Below, one piece after another: positions 1-5,648 of a DNA stretch of 9,198 nt. Within the stretch, counting starts at the first letter, position 1; every line of letters begins with the position of its first letter. The position numbers and the translations under genes are program-made. The notes beneath the pieces are model-generated. The model saw only the letters and a list, made by a program, of their open reading frames with translations, was not told the DNA's origin and did no database searches. The stretch is from DAOTYX01 sp034434635 (GTDB taxonomy: Bacteria; Chloroflexota; Anaerolineae; B4-G1; DUEL01), in NCBI GenBank assembly GCA_034434635.1, contig DAOTYX010000071.1, positions 1-9,198 on the forward strand, written 5' to 3'.

Positions 1-762
1 ACGACCTCTGTGGAGAACCCACGTACTGACTTCGAGATCAACGCGCTGGGCACGTTCAATGCCCTGGAGGCGGCCCGCCTTTCGGGACGGCGGCCAGTTT
101 TCCTGTACGCCTCGACCAACAAGGTCTATGGTGGGATGGAGGATGTGGGAGTGGTGGAGGAGGCCACCCGCTATCGCTATGACGGGTTGCCGGATGGCGT
201 CCCTGAATCCCGCCCGCTGGACTTCCATTCTCCGTACGGCTGTTCGAAGGGGACAGGCGACCAGTACGTGCGGGATTACGCCCGCATCTACGGCCTGCCG
301 ACTGTTGTCTTCCGCCAGTCCTGCATCTACGGGCCGCGCCAGATGGGGGTCGAGGACCAGGGCTGGCTGGCCTGGTTCGTCATCGCCGCGCTGACCGGCC
401 GACCCATCACCATCTACGGGGATGGCAAGCAGGTGCGGGACGTGCTGTTCGTGGACGATCTGCTGGATGCCTACGACGCGGCGGTGGCGCGCATCCAGAC
501 GGCGGCCGGACAGGTGTACAACATCGGCGGGGGGCCGGGGCGGACGCTTGCCGTGTGGGCGGAGTTCGGTCCGCTGCTGGAGCAGTTGCTGGGGCGCGCC
601 ATCCCGGTGGCCCGAGGAGACTGGCGGCCTGGCGACCAGCGGGTCTATGTCTCCGACATCCGCAAGGCGCAGCGGGAACTCGGCTGGCATCCCCGCGTGG
701 GCGTGGAGGAGGGGGTGCGCCGTCTGGTGGATTGGGTGCAGGAGAATCGGGGGCTGTTTTGA
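1..762 (+). CDS. NAD-dependent sugar-nucleotide epimerase, CDP-paratose 2-epimerase-like (5' end outside window)
   Basis: This is a short-chain dehydrogenase/reductase of the extended type, expected to bind NAD and epimerise or otherwise modify a nucleotide-linked sugar in the cytoplasm. The reading frame is open from base 1 (TTSVENPRTDFEIN). A GTG at position 10 is in frame, but homologues carry this segment internally, so the true start lies upstream. The N-terminal GxxGxxG Rossmann motif, roughly 85-95 residues, is missing only because of the window edge. Counting from base 1, the visible active-site elements are ASTNKVYG (S38, T39) and the YxxxK pair Y79/K83 in SPYGCSKG, followed by VVFRQSCIYGPRQ and YGDGKQVRDVLFVDDLLDAY. 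The EEATRYRY...PLDFHSPYGCSKG pattern is what I associate with CDP-paratose/CDP-tyvelose epimerases (RfbE type). The exact sugar is inferred, and a UDP-glucose 4-epimerase-like role is possible. It stops 22 bases before the GT4 gene, consistent with co-transcription. Confidence 0.88.
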   Translation, partial: TTSVENPRTDFEINALGTFNALEAARLSGRRPVFLYASTNKVYGGMEDVGVVEEATRYRYDGLPDGVPESRPLDFHSPYGCSKGTGDQYVRDYARIYGLPTVVFRQSCIYGPRQMGVEDQGWLAWFVIAALTGRPITIYGDGKQVRDVLFVDDLLDAYDAAVARIQTAAGQVYNIGGGPGRTLAVWAEFGPLLEQLLGRAIPVARGDWRPGDQRVYVSDIRKAQRELGWHPRVGVEEGVRRLVDWVQENRGLF

Positions 763-784
763 GACGGGGTGACGGGGAGCGCTG

Positions 785-1957
785 ATGAAAGTCTTGATCG
801 TCCTCACCTACTACCGCCCTCACACGAGCGGCCTGACCATCTACGCTGAGCGGTTGGCGCGAGGGTTGGCGCGTCGTGGCCATCAGGTCACGGTGATGAC
901 CTCCCGCTATGACCCCGCCACTCCGTTGGAGGAAGTGGTGGACGGCGTGCGGGTGGTGCGGGTGCCGGTCGCCTTCCGGGTCAGCAAGGGGGTGATCATG
1001 CCCACCTTCGGCTGGCTGGCGACGCGGCTGGTGCTCGCCCACGATGTGGTCAGCCTGCACCTGCCGCAGTTCGACGCCGCAGGTGTGGCTGCCCGCGCCC
1101 GGCTGTTCGGCCGCCCCTGCACCCTGACCTACCATTGCGATCTCGACCTGCCGCCCAGCCTGTTCAACCGCGTGGTCAACCGGGTGGTGGACGGGATGAA
1201 CTGGCTGGCGGGGCTGTTCGCTGACCGCGTCGTGGCCTACACCGAGGACTTTGCCGCGCACTCCCCTTATCTCTCCCGTTTCAAGCGCAAGGTGGTGGTC
1301 ATCTCCCCGCCGGTCGAGGTGCCCCCGGCGGAGCCGGAGGACGTACGCGCCTTCGCGCGGCGGGTGGGGCTGGACGGGCGTGGCCCGGTGATCGGCATGG
1401 CGGCGCGGCTGGCGGCGGAGAAAGGGGTGGAGGTGTTGCTGGAGGCCCTGCCGCGGGTGTTGGAGGTCTGCCCCGACGCGCGCGTGCTCTTCGCCGGGCA
1501 GTACCGGAACGTGTTGGGAGAGGAGGCGTATGCTCGCCGGCTGGCCCCGTTGCTAGAGCGGTATCGTGACCGGTGGACCTTTCTGGGGGTGCTGGACCCG
1601 CGGGAGATGGCGGCGTTCTATCCCAACCTGGATGTCATCTGCGTGCCCAGTTTGAACTCTACCGAATCTTTTGGGCTGGTGCAGGTGGAGGCGATGTTAT
1701 GCGGGACGCCGTCGGTGGCCAGCGATCTGCCGGGGGTACGCCAGCCGGTGCGGCAGACGGGGATGGGGGAGGTGGTGCCGGTGGGGGACAGCGGCGCACT
1801 GGCGGAGGCCATTCTTCGCGTAGTCAATAATCGCGGGCAATATGCACGTCCGCGAGAAGAGATCGCTGCCCGCTTCAACACCGAACGCACAGCGCAGGAG
1901 TATGAGGCGCTGTTCGAGCGACTGCTGGGGAAGACGCAGAGCAGGAAGACAGGGTGA
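785..1957 (+). CDS. Glycosyltransferase family 4 (GT-B fold)
   Basis: This 390-residue protein is a full-length retaining GT4-type glycosyltransferase, expected to transfer a sugar from a nucleotide donor to a lipid-linked or glycan acceptor at the cytoplasmic side of the membrane. The N-terminal domain begins MKVLIVLTYYRPHTSG and continues YAERLARGLARRGHQVTVMT, typical of the acceptor-side Rossmann domain. The C-terminal domain starts near residue 200 with GPVIGMAARLAAEKGVEVL. R208 and K213 there are the expected donor-phosphate contacts. The EX7E motif is E294-SFGLVQV-E302, followed by the usual GTPSVASDLPGVRQ loop. No signal peptide or membrane span is seen. The ATG at 785 is preceded by GGGGAG (774-779), a good ribosome site at 5 bases. 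The donor and acceptor cannot be read from sequence. Its position after an epimerase suggests that it uses a sugar made nearby. The last bases of the gene (from about 1800) become less GC-rich towards the inserted module that follows. Confidence 0.92.
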   Translation: MKVLIVLTYYRPHTSGLTIYAERLARGLARRGHQVTVMTSRYDPATPLEEVVDGVRVVRVPVAFRVSKGVIMPTFGWLATRLVLAHDVVSLHLPQFDAAGVAARARLFGRPCTLTYHCDLDLPPSLFNRVVNRVVDGMNWLAGLFADRVVAYTEDFAAHSPYLSRFKRKVVVISPPVEVPPAEPEDVRAFARRVGLDGRGPVIGMAARLAAEKGVEVLLEALPRVLEVCPDARVLFAGQYRNVLGEEAYARRLAPLLERYRDRWTFLGVLDPREMAAFYPNLDVICVPSLNSTESFGLVQVEAMLCGTPSVASDLPGVRQPVRQTGMGEVVPVGDSGALAEAILRVVNNRGQYARPREEIAARFNTERTAQEYEALFERLLGKTQSRKTG

Positions 1958-1964
1958 TGCGGTG

Positions 1965-2279
1965 ATGGTGCAGGAAGAGGACCGCTTGCCTGAGTGTGCC
2001 TATCGCTTTTTCTGGGACATTGACCCCAGCGGGCTGGATGTCGGCCAGTATTCGCGCTATGTCATCGAACGGCTGCTGGAGTACGGCGACCTCCCATCGC
2101 TGCGCTGGATGGAGCGTCGTTTCTCGCGCGAGGAGATTGTGGGGGTTTTGAAGATGAGCCGTGCTCTCTCGCGCAAGAGCGCGAACTTCTGGCTGAAGAT
2201 ACTGGGCGTGCCGAGTGAGGAGGTGAGATGCATGTCGAAGGAGTTTCAGCAGAGGTACAGGCAAGTCTGGAACTGGTAA
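1965..2279 (+). CDS. Small DUF6922-like protein, probable antitoxin of an AbiEii-type pair
   Basis: This is a 104-residue soluble, charged, apparently helical protein. The segment FFWDIDPSGLD (residues 15-25), then YVIERLLEYGDLPSLRWM (32-49), a REEIVGVLK helix and SRKSANFWLKILGVP match my recollection of the DUF6922 family. Members are commonly found directly upstream of AbiEii/AbiGii-type nucleotidyltransferases, which is the arrangement here. An antitoxin role is inferred from that pairing only. I see no winged helix like that of the usual AbiEi antitoxin. I chose ATG 1965, 7 bases after the GT4 stop; GTG 1962 is an alternative in the same frame. The open frame extends upstream to 1842, but that part lies inside the GT4 gene and has a different, arginine-rich character. 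The 3' end overlaps the next gene by 52 bases and carries that gene's ribosome site within its codons. A hand count gives 37/60 G+C for 2041-2100. Confidence 0.72.
   Translation: MVQEEDRLPECAYRFFWDIDPSGLDVGQYSRYVIERLLEYGDLPSLRWMERRFSREEIVGVLKMSRALSRKSANFWLKILGVPSEEVRCMSKEFQQRYRQVWNW
2218..2226 (+). promoter_or_regulatory. Strong Shine-Dalgarno inside the upstream coding region
   Basis: AGGAGGTGA is a near-perfect complement to the 16S rRNA 3' end. Its AGGAGG core ends 4 bases before ATG 2228. It supports 2228 as the start of the AbiEii-like gene even though this places the start 52 bases inside the upstream gene. A second ATG at 2232 is in the upstream gene's own frame and is not used as a start. 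Confidence 0.7.
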
Positions 2280-2854
2280 GCCGAACCCCTCTGACAGCCC
2301 AGTTCTACCTGGCTGGTGGTACGGCCGCTGCCCTATATCTTGGGCACCGGCGTTCATACGATCTGGATTTCTTTTCGCCCATGCCGTTCGATAAGGATGC
2401 TCCCAGACGCTTGTTGGGCCCACTGGGACACCTGATCGTGGAGCAGGAGGACGAGGGCACGTTTCTGGGTGTTCTCAATGGGGTCCGCCTCAGTTTCTTC
2501 ATCTACCCGTATCGCCTGTTGGCCCCCCTGGCGCTGTTTGGTGCGGTGCAGATAGTGGCGCTCGAGGATCTCGCGGTGATGAAGCTGGACGCGATTGCCA
2601 GCAGGGGTAAGAAGCGAGACTTCATTGACCTGTACTTCTTGTGTCAGGACTTCCTCGCGTTGCGAGAGATGCTTCCACTTGTGCAGCGGAAGTACGAAGG
2701 AGTGGAGTACAACTATACCCATCTCCTGAAAAGCCTGGTTTACTTCGAGGATGCCGAGACCGACCCGATGCCAGAGATGCTCAGGCCGGTCTCCTGGTCC
2801 GATGTGCAGCGATTCTTCGAGCAAGAGGCTCAGGCGTTGTTCCGACAACTGTGA
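2228..2854 (+). CDS. AbiEii/AbiGii-like nucleotidyltransferase, probable toxin
   Basis: This 208-residue protein has the DNA polymerase beta-like nucleotidyltransferase signature of the AbiEii/AbiGii toxin family (DUF1814-type). The sequence shows YLAGGTAAALYLGHRRSYDLDFFS: the GGT turn is at residues 30-32 and the metal-binding acidic pair is D45/D47. A C-terminal AVMKLDAIASRGKKRDFIDLYFL block follows (K119, D121, K128, K129, D131, D134), where the family keeps a conserved lysine and DF-x-DL. All motifs look intact, so it is probably active. Known AbiEii toxins transfer nucleotides to target RNA, notably tRNA, and stop growth; that activity is family knowledge, not shown here. It overlaps the small upstream gene by 52 bases and the methyltransferase start by 4. 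Hand-counted G+C is 37/60, 32/60, 31/60 and 29/60 in the lines 2281-2340, 2341-2400, 2581-2640 and 2701-2760. Flanking genes give 43/60 (1381-1440) and 48/60 (3001-3060), which suggests acquired DNA. A non-toxic housekeeping nucleotidyltransferase is the main alternative. Confidence 0.87.
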   Translation: MHVEGVSAEVQASLELVSRTPLTAQFYLAGGTAAALYLGHRRSYDLDFFSPMPFDKDAPRRLLGPLGHLIVEQEDEGTFLGVLNGVRLSFFIYPYRLLAPLALFGAVQIVALEDLAVMKLDAIASRGKKRDFIDLYFLCQDFLALREMLPLVQRKYEGVEYNYTHLLKSLVYFEDAETDPMPEMLRPVSWSDVQRFFEQEAQALFRQL

Positions 2855-3639
2855 GCGAAGCGGACGATCTCCTCTGGCGTCACCTGCGCGACCTGCCGGC
2901 CTTCCGCGCGCTGCTGCGGGCCGTTGAGGCCCGTTTCTACGCCGATCTCCCCTTCGTCGAGCCGGTGCTGGACCTGGGCTGCGGCGACGGTCACTTCGGC
3001 GCCGTGGGCCTGCCTCGTCCCCCGCAGGTGGGCCTGGACCCCTGGGCAGGGCCCCTGGCTGAGGCGCGTCGCCGTGGCGCCTACCGCCTGCTGACGCACG
3101 CCGACGGTCGGCGGATGCCCTTCGCCGACGCTGCCTTCGCCACGGTGGTCAGCAACTCCGTCCTGGAGCACATCCCCGATGTGGAGCCGGTGCTGGCCGA
3201 AGTGGCGCGCGTCCTGCGCCCCGGCGGCCACTTCTATTTCTGCGTGCCGGGCCCCAATTTCTTGCCTTTCCTGTCTGTGGGCCGCTTCCTGGACCGTGTG
3301 CGCTTGCGCTCACTTGGGGATGCCTACCGCGCGCTCTTCAATCGCATCTCCCGCCATCACCACTGCGACGGGGTCGAGGTCTGGCAGGAGCGCCTGGCGG
3401 AGGCGGGACTGCAACTGGAGCGCTCCTGGCCTTACTTCTCCCGAAGGGCGCTGGCGGCGCTGGAGTGGGGTCATTACCTGGGGTTGCCTTCCCTTCTGTG
3501 CAAGCGGCTGACCGGCCGCTGGGTGCTCTGGCCGTCGCGGGCCAACCTGCGGCTCGTTGAGCGCCTGTTGCGTCCGCTCTACGAAGAGCCCCTCCCCAAC
3601 GAGGGCGCCTACCTCTTCTTCGTCGCCCACCGCCCCTGA
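2851..3639 (+). CDS. Class I SAM-dependent methyltransferase (Methyltransf_11-like)
   Basis: This 262-residue cytoplasmic protein has the class I methyltransferase fold. Motif I is VLDLGCGDGHFG (D41 to G50). The acidic ribose-binding residue is probably D63 in VGLDPW. DGRRMPFADAAFATVVSNSVLEHI (through H107/I108) is the usual motif II/III region, and VLRPGGHFYFCVP (P124, G125, G126) follows. The substrate is unknown; the locus suggests a sugar, lipid-linked glycan or polyprenyl intermediate, by inference. The start is GTG 2851. The frame stays open back to 2641, but the upstream part is a shadow of the nucleotidyltransferase gene. No other in-frame ATG, GTG or TTG lies between 2851 and motif I. 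No convincing ribosome site is present close to the GTG. Because the toxin-like stop TGA (2852-2854) overlaps this GTG, translation probably relies on ribosomes finishing the preceding gene. Downstream is a 77-base gap with a promoter. Confidence 0.9.
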   Translation: MSEADDLLWRHLRDLPAFRALLRAVEARFYADLPFVEPVLDLGCGDGHFGAVGLPRPPQVGLDPWAGPLAEARRRGAYRLLTHADGRRMPFADAAFATVVSNSVLEHIPDVEPVLAEVARVLRPGGHFYFCVPGPNFLPFLSVGRFLDRVRLRSLGDAYRALFNRISRHHHCDGVEVWQERLAEAGLQLERSWPYFSRRALAALEWGHYLGLPSLLCKRLTGRWVLWPSRANLRLVERLLRPLYEEPLPNEGAYLFFVAHRP

Positions 3640-3646
3640 TTCCCCC

Positions 3647-3670
3647 GTCTTCGGGTCTCCGCGTCTCCGC
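3647..3670 (+). repeat. Three tandem 8-base units, (GTCTYCGS)3
   Basis: The units GTCTTCGG, GTCTCCGC and GTCTCCGC lie end to end directly after the methyltransferase stop. On the opposite strand this reads as a GCGGAGAC-type repeat. I recall G+A-rich 7-9-base periodic intergenic elements of this kind from many environmental bacterial genomes, but that is memory and not a search result. A similar element precedes 7670. The function is unknown. Confidence 0.55.
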
Positions 3671-3680
3671 ATGCTGCCGC

Positions 3681-3709
3681 TTGCACAGACAACCTCCCCC
3701 TGGTATACT
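3681..3709 (+). promoter_or_regulatory. Putative sigma-70-type promoter with extended -10, likely giving a leaderless mRNA
   Basis: TTGCAC (3681-3686) stands 17 bases from TATACT (3704-3709), and a TG at 3701-3702 forms an extended -10 (TGGTATACT). The -10 matches TATAAT at five of six positions. The -35 matches TTGACA only in its first three bases. Seven bases downstream of the -10 is 3716/3717, which is the G of the GTG start of the next gene. The transcript would therefore have essentially no 5' leader, and no ribosome site is seen before that GTG. The promoter lies in a true gap between genes. Confidence 0.6.
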
Positions 3710-3716
3710 CCGCGCT

Positions 3717-5648
3717 GTGACCAACGCAGCCGGACATCCCAAACAGAACCGGTGGACAGCCCTTGCCCTCCTCACTGTGGCGCTCCTGCTGGCCTTCGCC
3801 GGCCAGTATGTCCTCTCCTACCGGCGCGCGGTGCGGGCGGGGCTGTTGCTCTACGCGACGGCAGCCGGTGAACTGGCGCTCCTGGCCGGATGGCGCGCCT
3901 TCCTCTCAGAACGAACTCCGAGATGGATGCGACCCCTCGCACTGGTCGCCTCGGTGGCCCTGGTGGGGTGGGCGACCTATCTGGCCCACTGGCGTGGCTC
4001 CCTCTACAGCCTCCTTCCCTGGCTGGCTGGCGTGACCCTGGCGGCGGCGACGTTGTGGCGTCCCCTCCGCCTCCGCCTGGCATGGCGGGAGGTCGCTGGC
4101 GTGGCCCTCCTTTTCGCCGTGGCCCTGGTCCTGCGCCTGGTGCGCCTGGCGGACTTTCCCTGGCCAATGTCGGGTGACGAAGGCTCCATGGCGATGGAGG
4201 CGCGGCGGGTGTTGAGCGGGCAGTGGCTCAACCCCTTCGGCACCGGCTGGTTTTCCCACCCCAGCCTCTACTTCTACCTGCTGGCCGGCTCGCTACGGCT
4301 GTTCGGCTGGAACCTGTTTGCCCTGCGCCTGCCCGCCGCGCTGCTGGGGGCGCTGGGTGTGCCAGCGGTCTACCTCCTGGCCCGGGGCCTGCTTGGACGC
4401 CCCACCGCCTGGGTGGCGGCGCTGTTCCTGACGGGGTGGAGCCTTCCCCTGCACATCAGCCGGCTGGCGCTCAACAACAGCGCCGACCCGCTCTTCGCTG
4501 CTCTCACGGTCGGCTTGCTGCACCGGGGGTTGGTGCAGGGGCATCGTGGCTACTTCGTCGCCGCCGGCCTCTCGCTGGGGCTGAGCCTCTACTTCTACTT
4601 CGGCACACGCCTGCTGGTGGTGCTCGTGGTGCTGATCGCGCTGCTGGGCGGCGGGTGGCGGATGCGCCGCTGCTGGCGTGGACTGGCGAGCATGGCCCTG
4701 GTCGCTTTCCTGGTGGTGGCGCCGCTGGGGGTGCACTTCCTCCGCCACCCCGCAGAGTTCGCCTCGCGGGTGGCCGTGGACGGCCTGTTCCAGTCCGGCG
4801 AACTGCAGATGGAGCAGGCCGCCACCGGCGCCTCCATCCCTGCGCTGCTGTTGCGTCACCTGGCGCAGGCCAGTCTGGCCTTCATCTACACCACCGACCG
4901 GGGCTACTTCTACACCGCGCCGACCCCTATGCTCCACGCCCTGGCCGGCGCGCTGTTCATGCTGGGCCTGCTGTGGGCGCTGTTCCACCTGCGCCAGCGT
5001 CGGTTCGTCGCTCTTCTGCTCTGGCTCGCCCTGGTCGTCCTGACCGCGGGCTGGATGGTGCGCACGCCGCCGGGCTACCACCGTTACCTGATCGCCGCCC
5101 CGGCGGTCTGCTTACTGGTTGGATGGGGGCTGGTCGCCACGCTGCGGCGGATCTCCCAGGCCCTGCGCCTGCGCCCGAAGGTCTGGCGCGCGGCGGCGCT
5201 GCTCGTGGGGGTTTTCCTGGCCGTTGGCGACGTGGGATACTACTTTGGCGTGTACGCCCCTTCGGGTGCTTTTGCCGACCCGCACACCGAGATCGCCGAC
5301 CGCGCAGCGCGGCTGATGGTGGGGTGGGGCCCGGAGTACCACACCTATTTCCTGGGCACACCGATGATGCCGCTGGGCGGCTTCAACTCCGTCCGTTTCC
5401 TGGCCCCCGATGCCGTTTGGGAGGATGTCTTTGGCGAACTGCCTGCCGGCTGGGAGCAGGCGCCGGCGGATGAGGGGCGTGCGTTCATCGTCTTGCCTGA
5501 ACGGCTGCAGGTTCTGGATGATGTGCAACATCAGTGTCCGAACGGTGAGGAGACGGTGGTGATTGGCCGTCACGGCGAGGTGCTGTTCCACACCTATCGC
5601 CTGCCGCCGGGCGCCACCTGTCTGATGGAGGAGGGAGGGACGGAGTGA
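3717..5648 (+). CDS. GT-C (family 39-like) membrane glycosyltransferase, paralogue A
   Basis: This 643-residue polytopic membrane protein is expected to transfer a sugar from a polyprenyl-phosphate donor to a glycan, lipid or protein on the outer face of the membrane. Five hydrophobic segments (about 14-33, 42-60, 71-89, 95-113 and 125-143) precede the first large external loop. That loop carries the GT-C acidic motif SGDEG (D154, E155). NPFGTGW (172-178), SRLALNNSADPLF, YFYFGTRL and HPAE (344-347) follow, with further membrane spans to about residue 500. A C-terminal non-membrane region of about 120 residues ends in YRLPPG. ArnT/PMT-type enzymes usually have the acidic motif after the first span, so four spans here are extra. 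The start is GTG 3717 (MTNAAGHPKQNRW). An upstream TTG at 3681 is in frame, but it would translate the promoter. The predicted mRNA start coincides with this GTG. Donor and acceptor are unknown. Confidence 0.87.
   Translation: MTNAAGHPKQNRWTALALLTVALLLAFAGQYVLSYRRAVRAGLLLYATAAGELALLAGWRAFLSERTPRWMRPLALVASVALVGWATYLAHWRGSLYSLLPWLAGVTLAAATLWRPLRLRLAWREVAGVALLFAVALVLRLVRLADFPWPMSGDEGSMAMEARRVLSGQWLNPFGTGWFSHPSLYFYLLAGSLRLFGWNLFALRLPAALLGALGVPAVYLLARGLLGRPTAWVAALFLTGWSLPLHISRLALNNSADPLFAALTVGLLHRGLVQGHRGYFVAAGLSLGLSLYFYFGTRLLVVLVVLIALLGGGWRMRRCWRGLASMALVAFLVVAPLGVHFLRHPAEFASRVAVDGLFQSGELQMEQAATGASIPALLLRHLAQASLAFIYTTDRGYFYTAPTPMLHALAGALFMLGLLWALFHLRQRRFVALLLWLALVVLTAGWMVRTPPGYHRYLIAAPAVCLLVGWGLVATLRRISQALRLRPKVWRAAALLVGVFLAVGDVGYYFGVYAPSGAFADPHTEIADRAARLMVGWGPEYHTYFLGTPMMPLGGFNSVRFLAPDAVWEDVFGELPAGWEQAPADEGRAFIVLPERLQVLDDVQHQCPNGEETVVIGRHGEVLFHTYRLPPGATCLMEEGGTE
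5627..5640 (+). promoter_or_regulatory. Purine-rich Shine-Dalgarno for paralogue B
   Basis: A run of GGAGGAGGGAGGGA at the 3' end of paralogue A ends 4 bases before the GTG at 5645. It provides a strong ribosome site and supports the choice of GTG at the GTGA stop/start overlap. Confidence 0.6.

Noticed and set aside
1821..1846. An AT-richer patch at the end of the GT4 gene as a promoter for the inserted two-gene module
   Set aside because: CAATAT/TATGCA-like hexamers occur, but no convincing -35 at proper spacing is visible, so I do not list it as a promoter.
1842..1964. An upstream extension of the small DUF6922-like gene
   Set aside because: It lies inside the 3' end of the GT4 gene and encodes arginine/serine-rich sequence unlike the acidic body of the protein.
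2641..2850. A 70-codon upstream extension of the methyltransferase frame
   Set aside because: It overlaps the intact nucleotidyltransferase gene in another frame and adds nothing resembling a methyltransferase N-terminus. GTG 2851 gives a normal length.
3644..3655. CCCG-TCTT-CGGG hairpin after the methyltransferase as a terminator
   Set aside because: The stem is only four base pairs and no T run follows. It also coincides with the tandem 8-mer repeat, which explains the symmetry.
4223..5473. A 416-codon + strand frame within paralogue A
   Set aside because: It is an out-of-frame shadow, rich in G, A, P and R, and lies wholly inside a gene with clear membrane spans and GT-C motifs.
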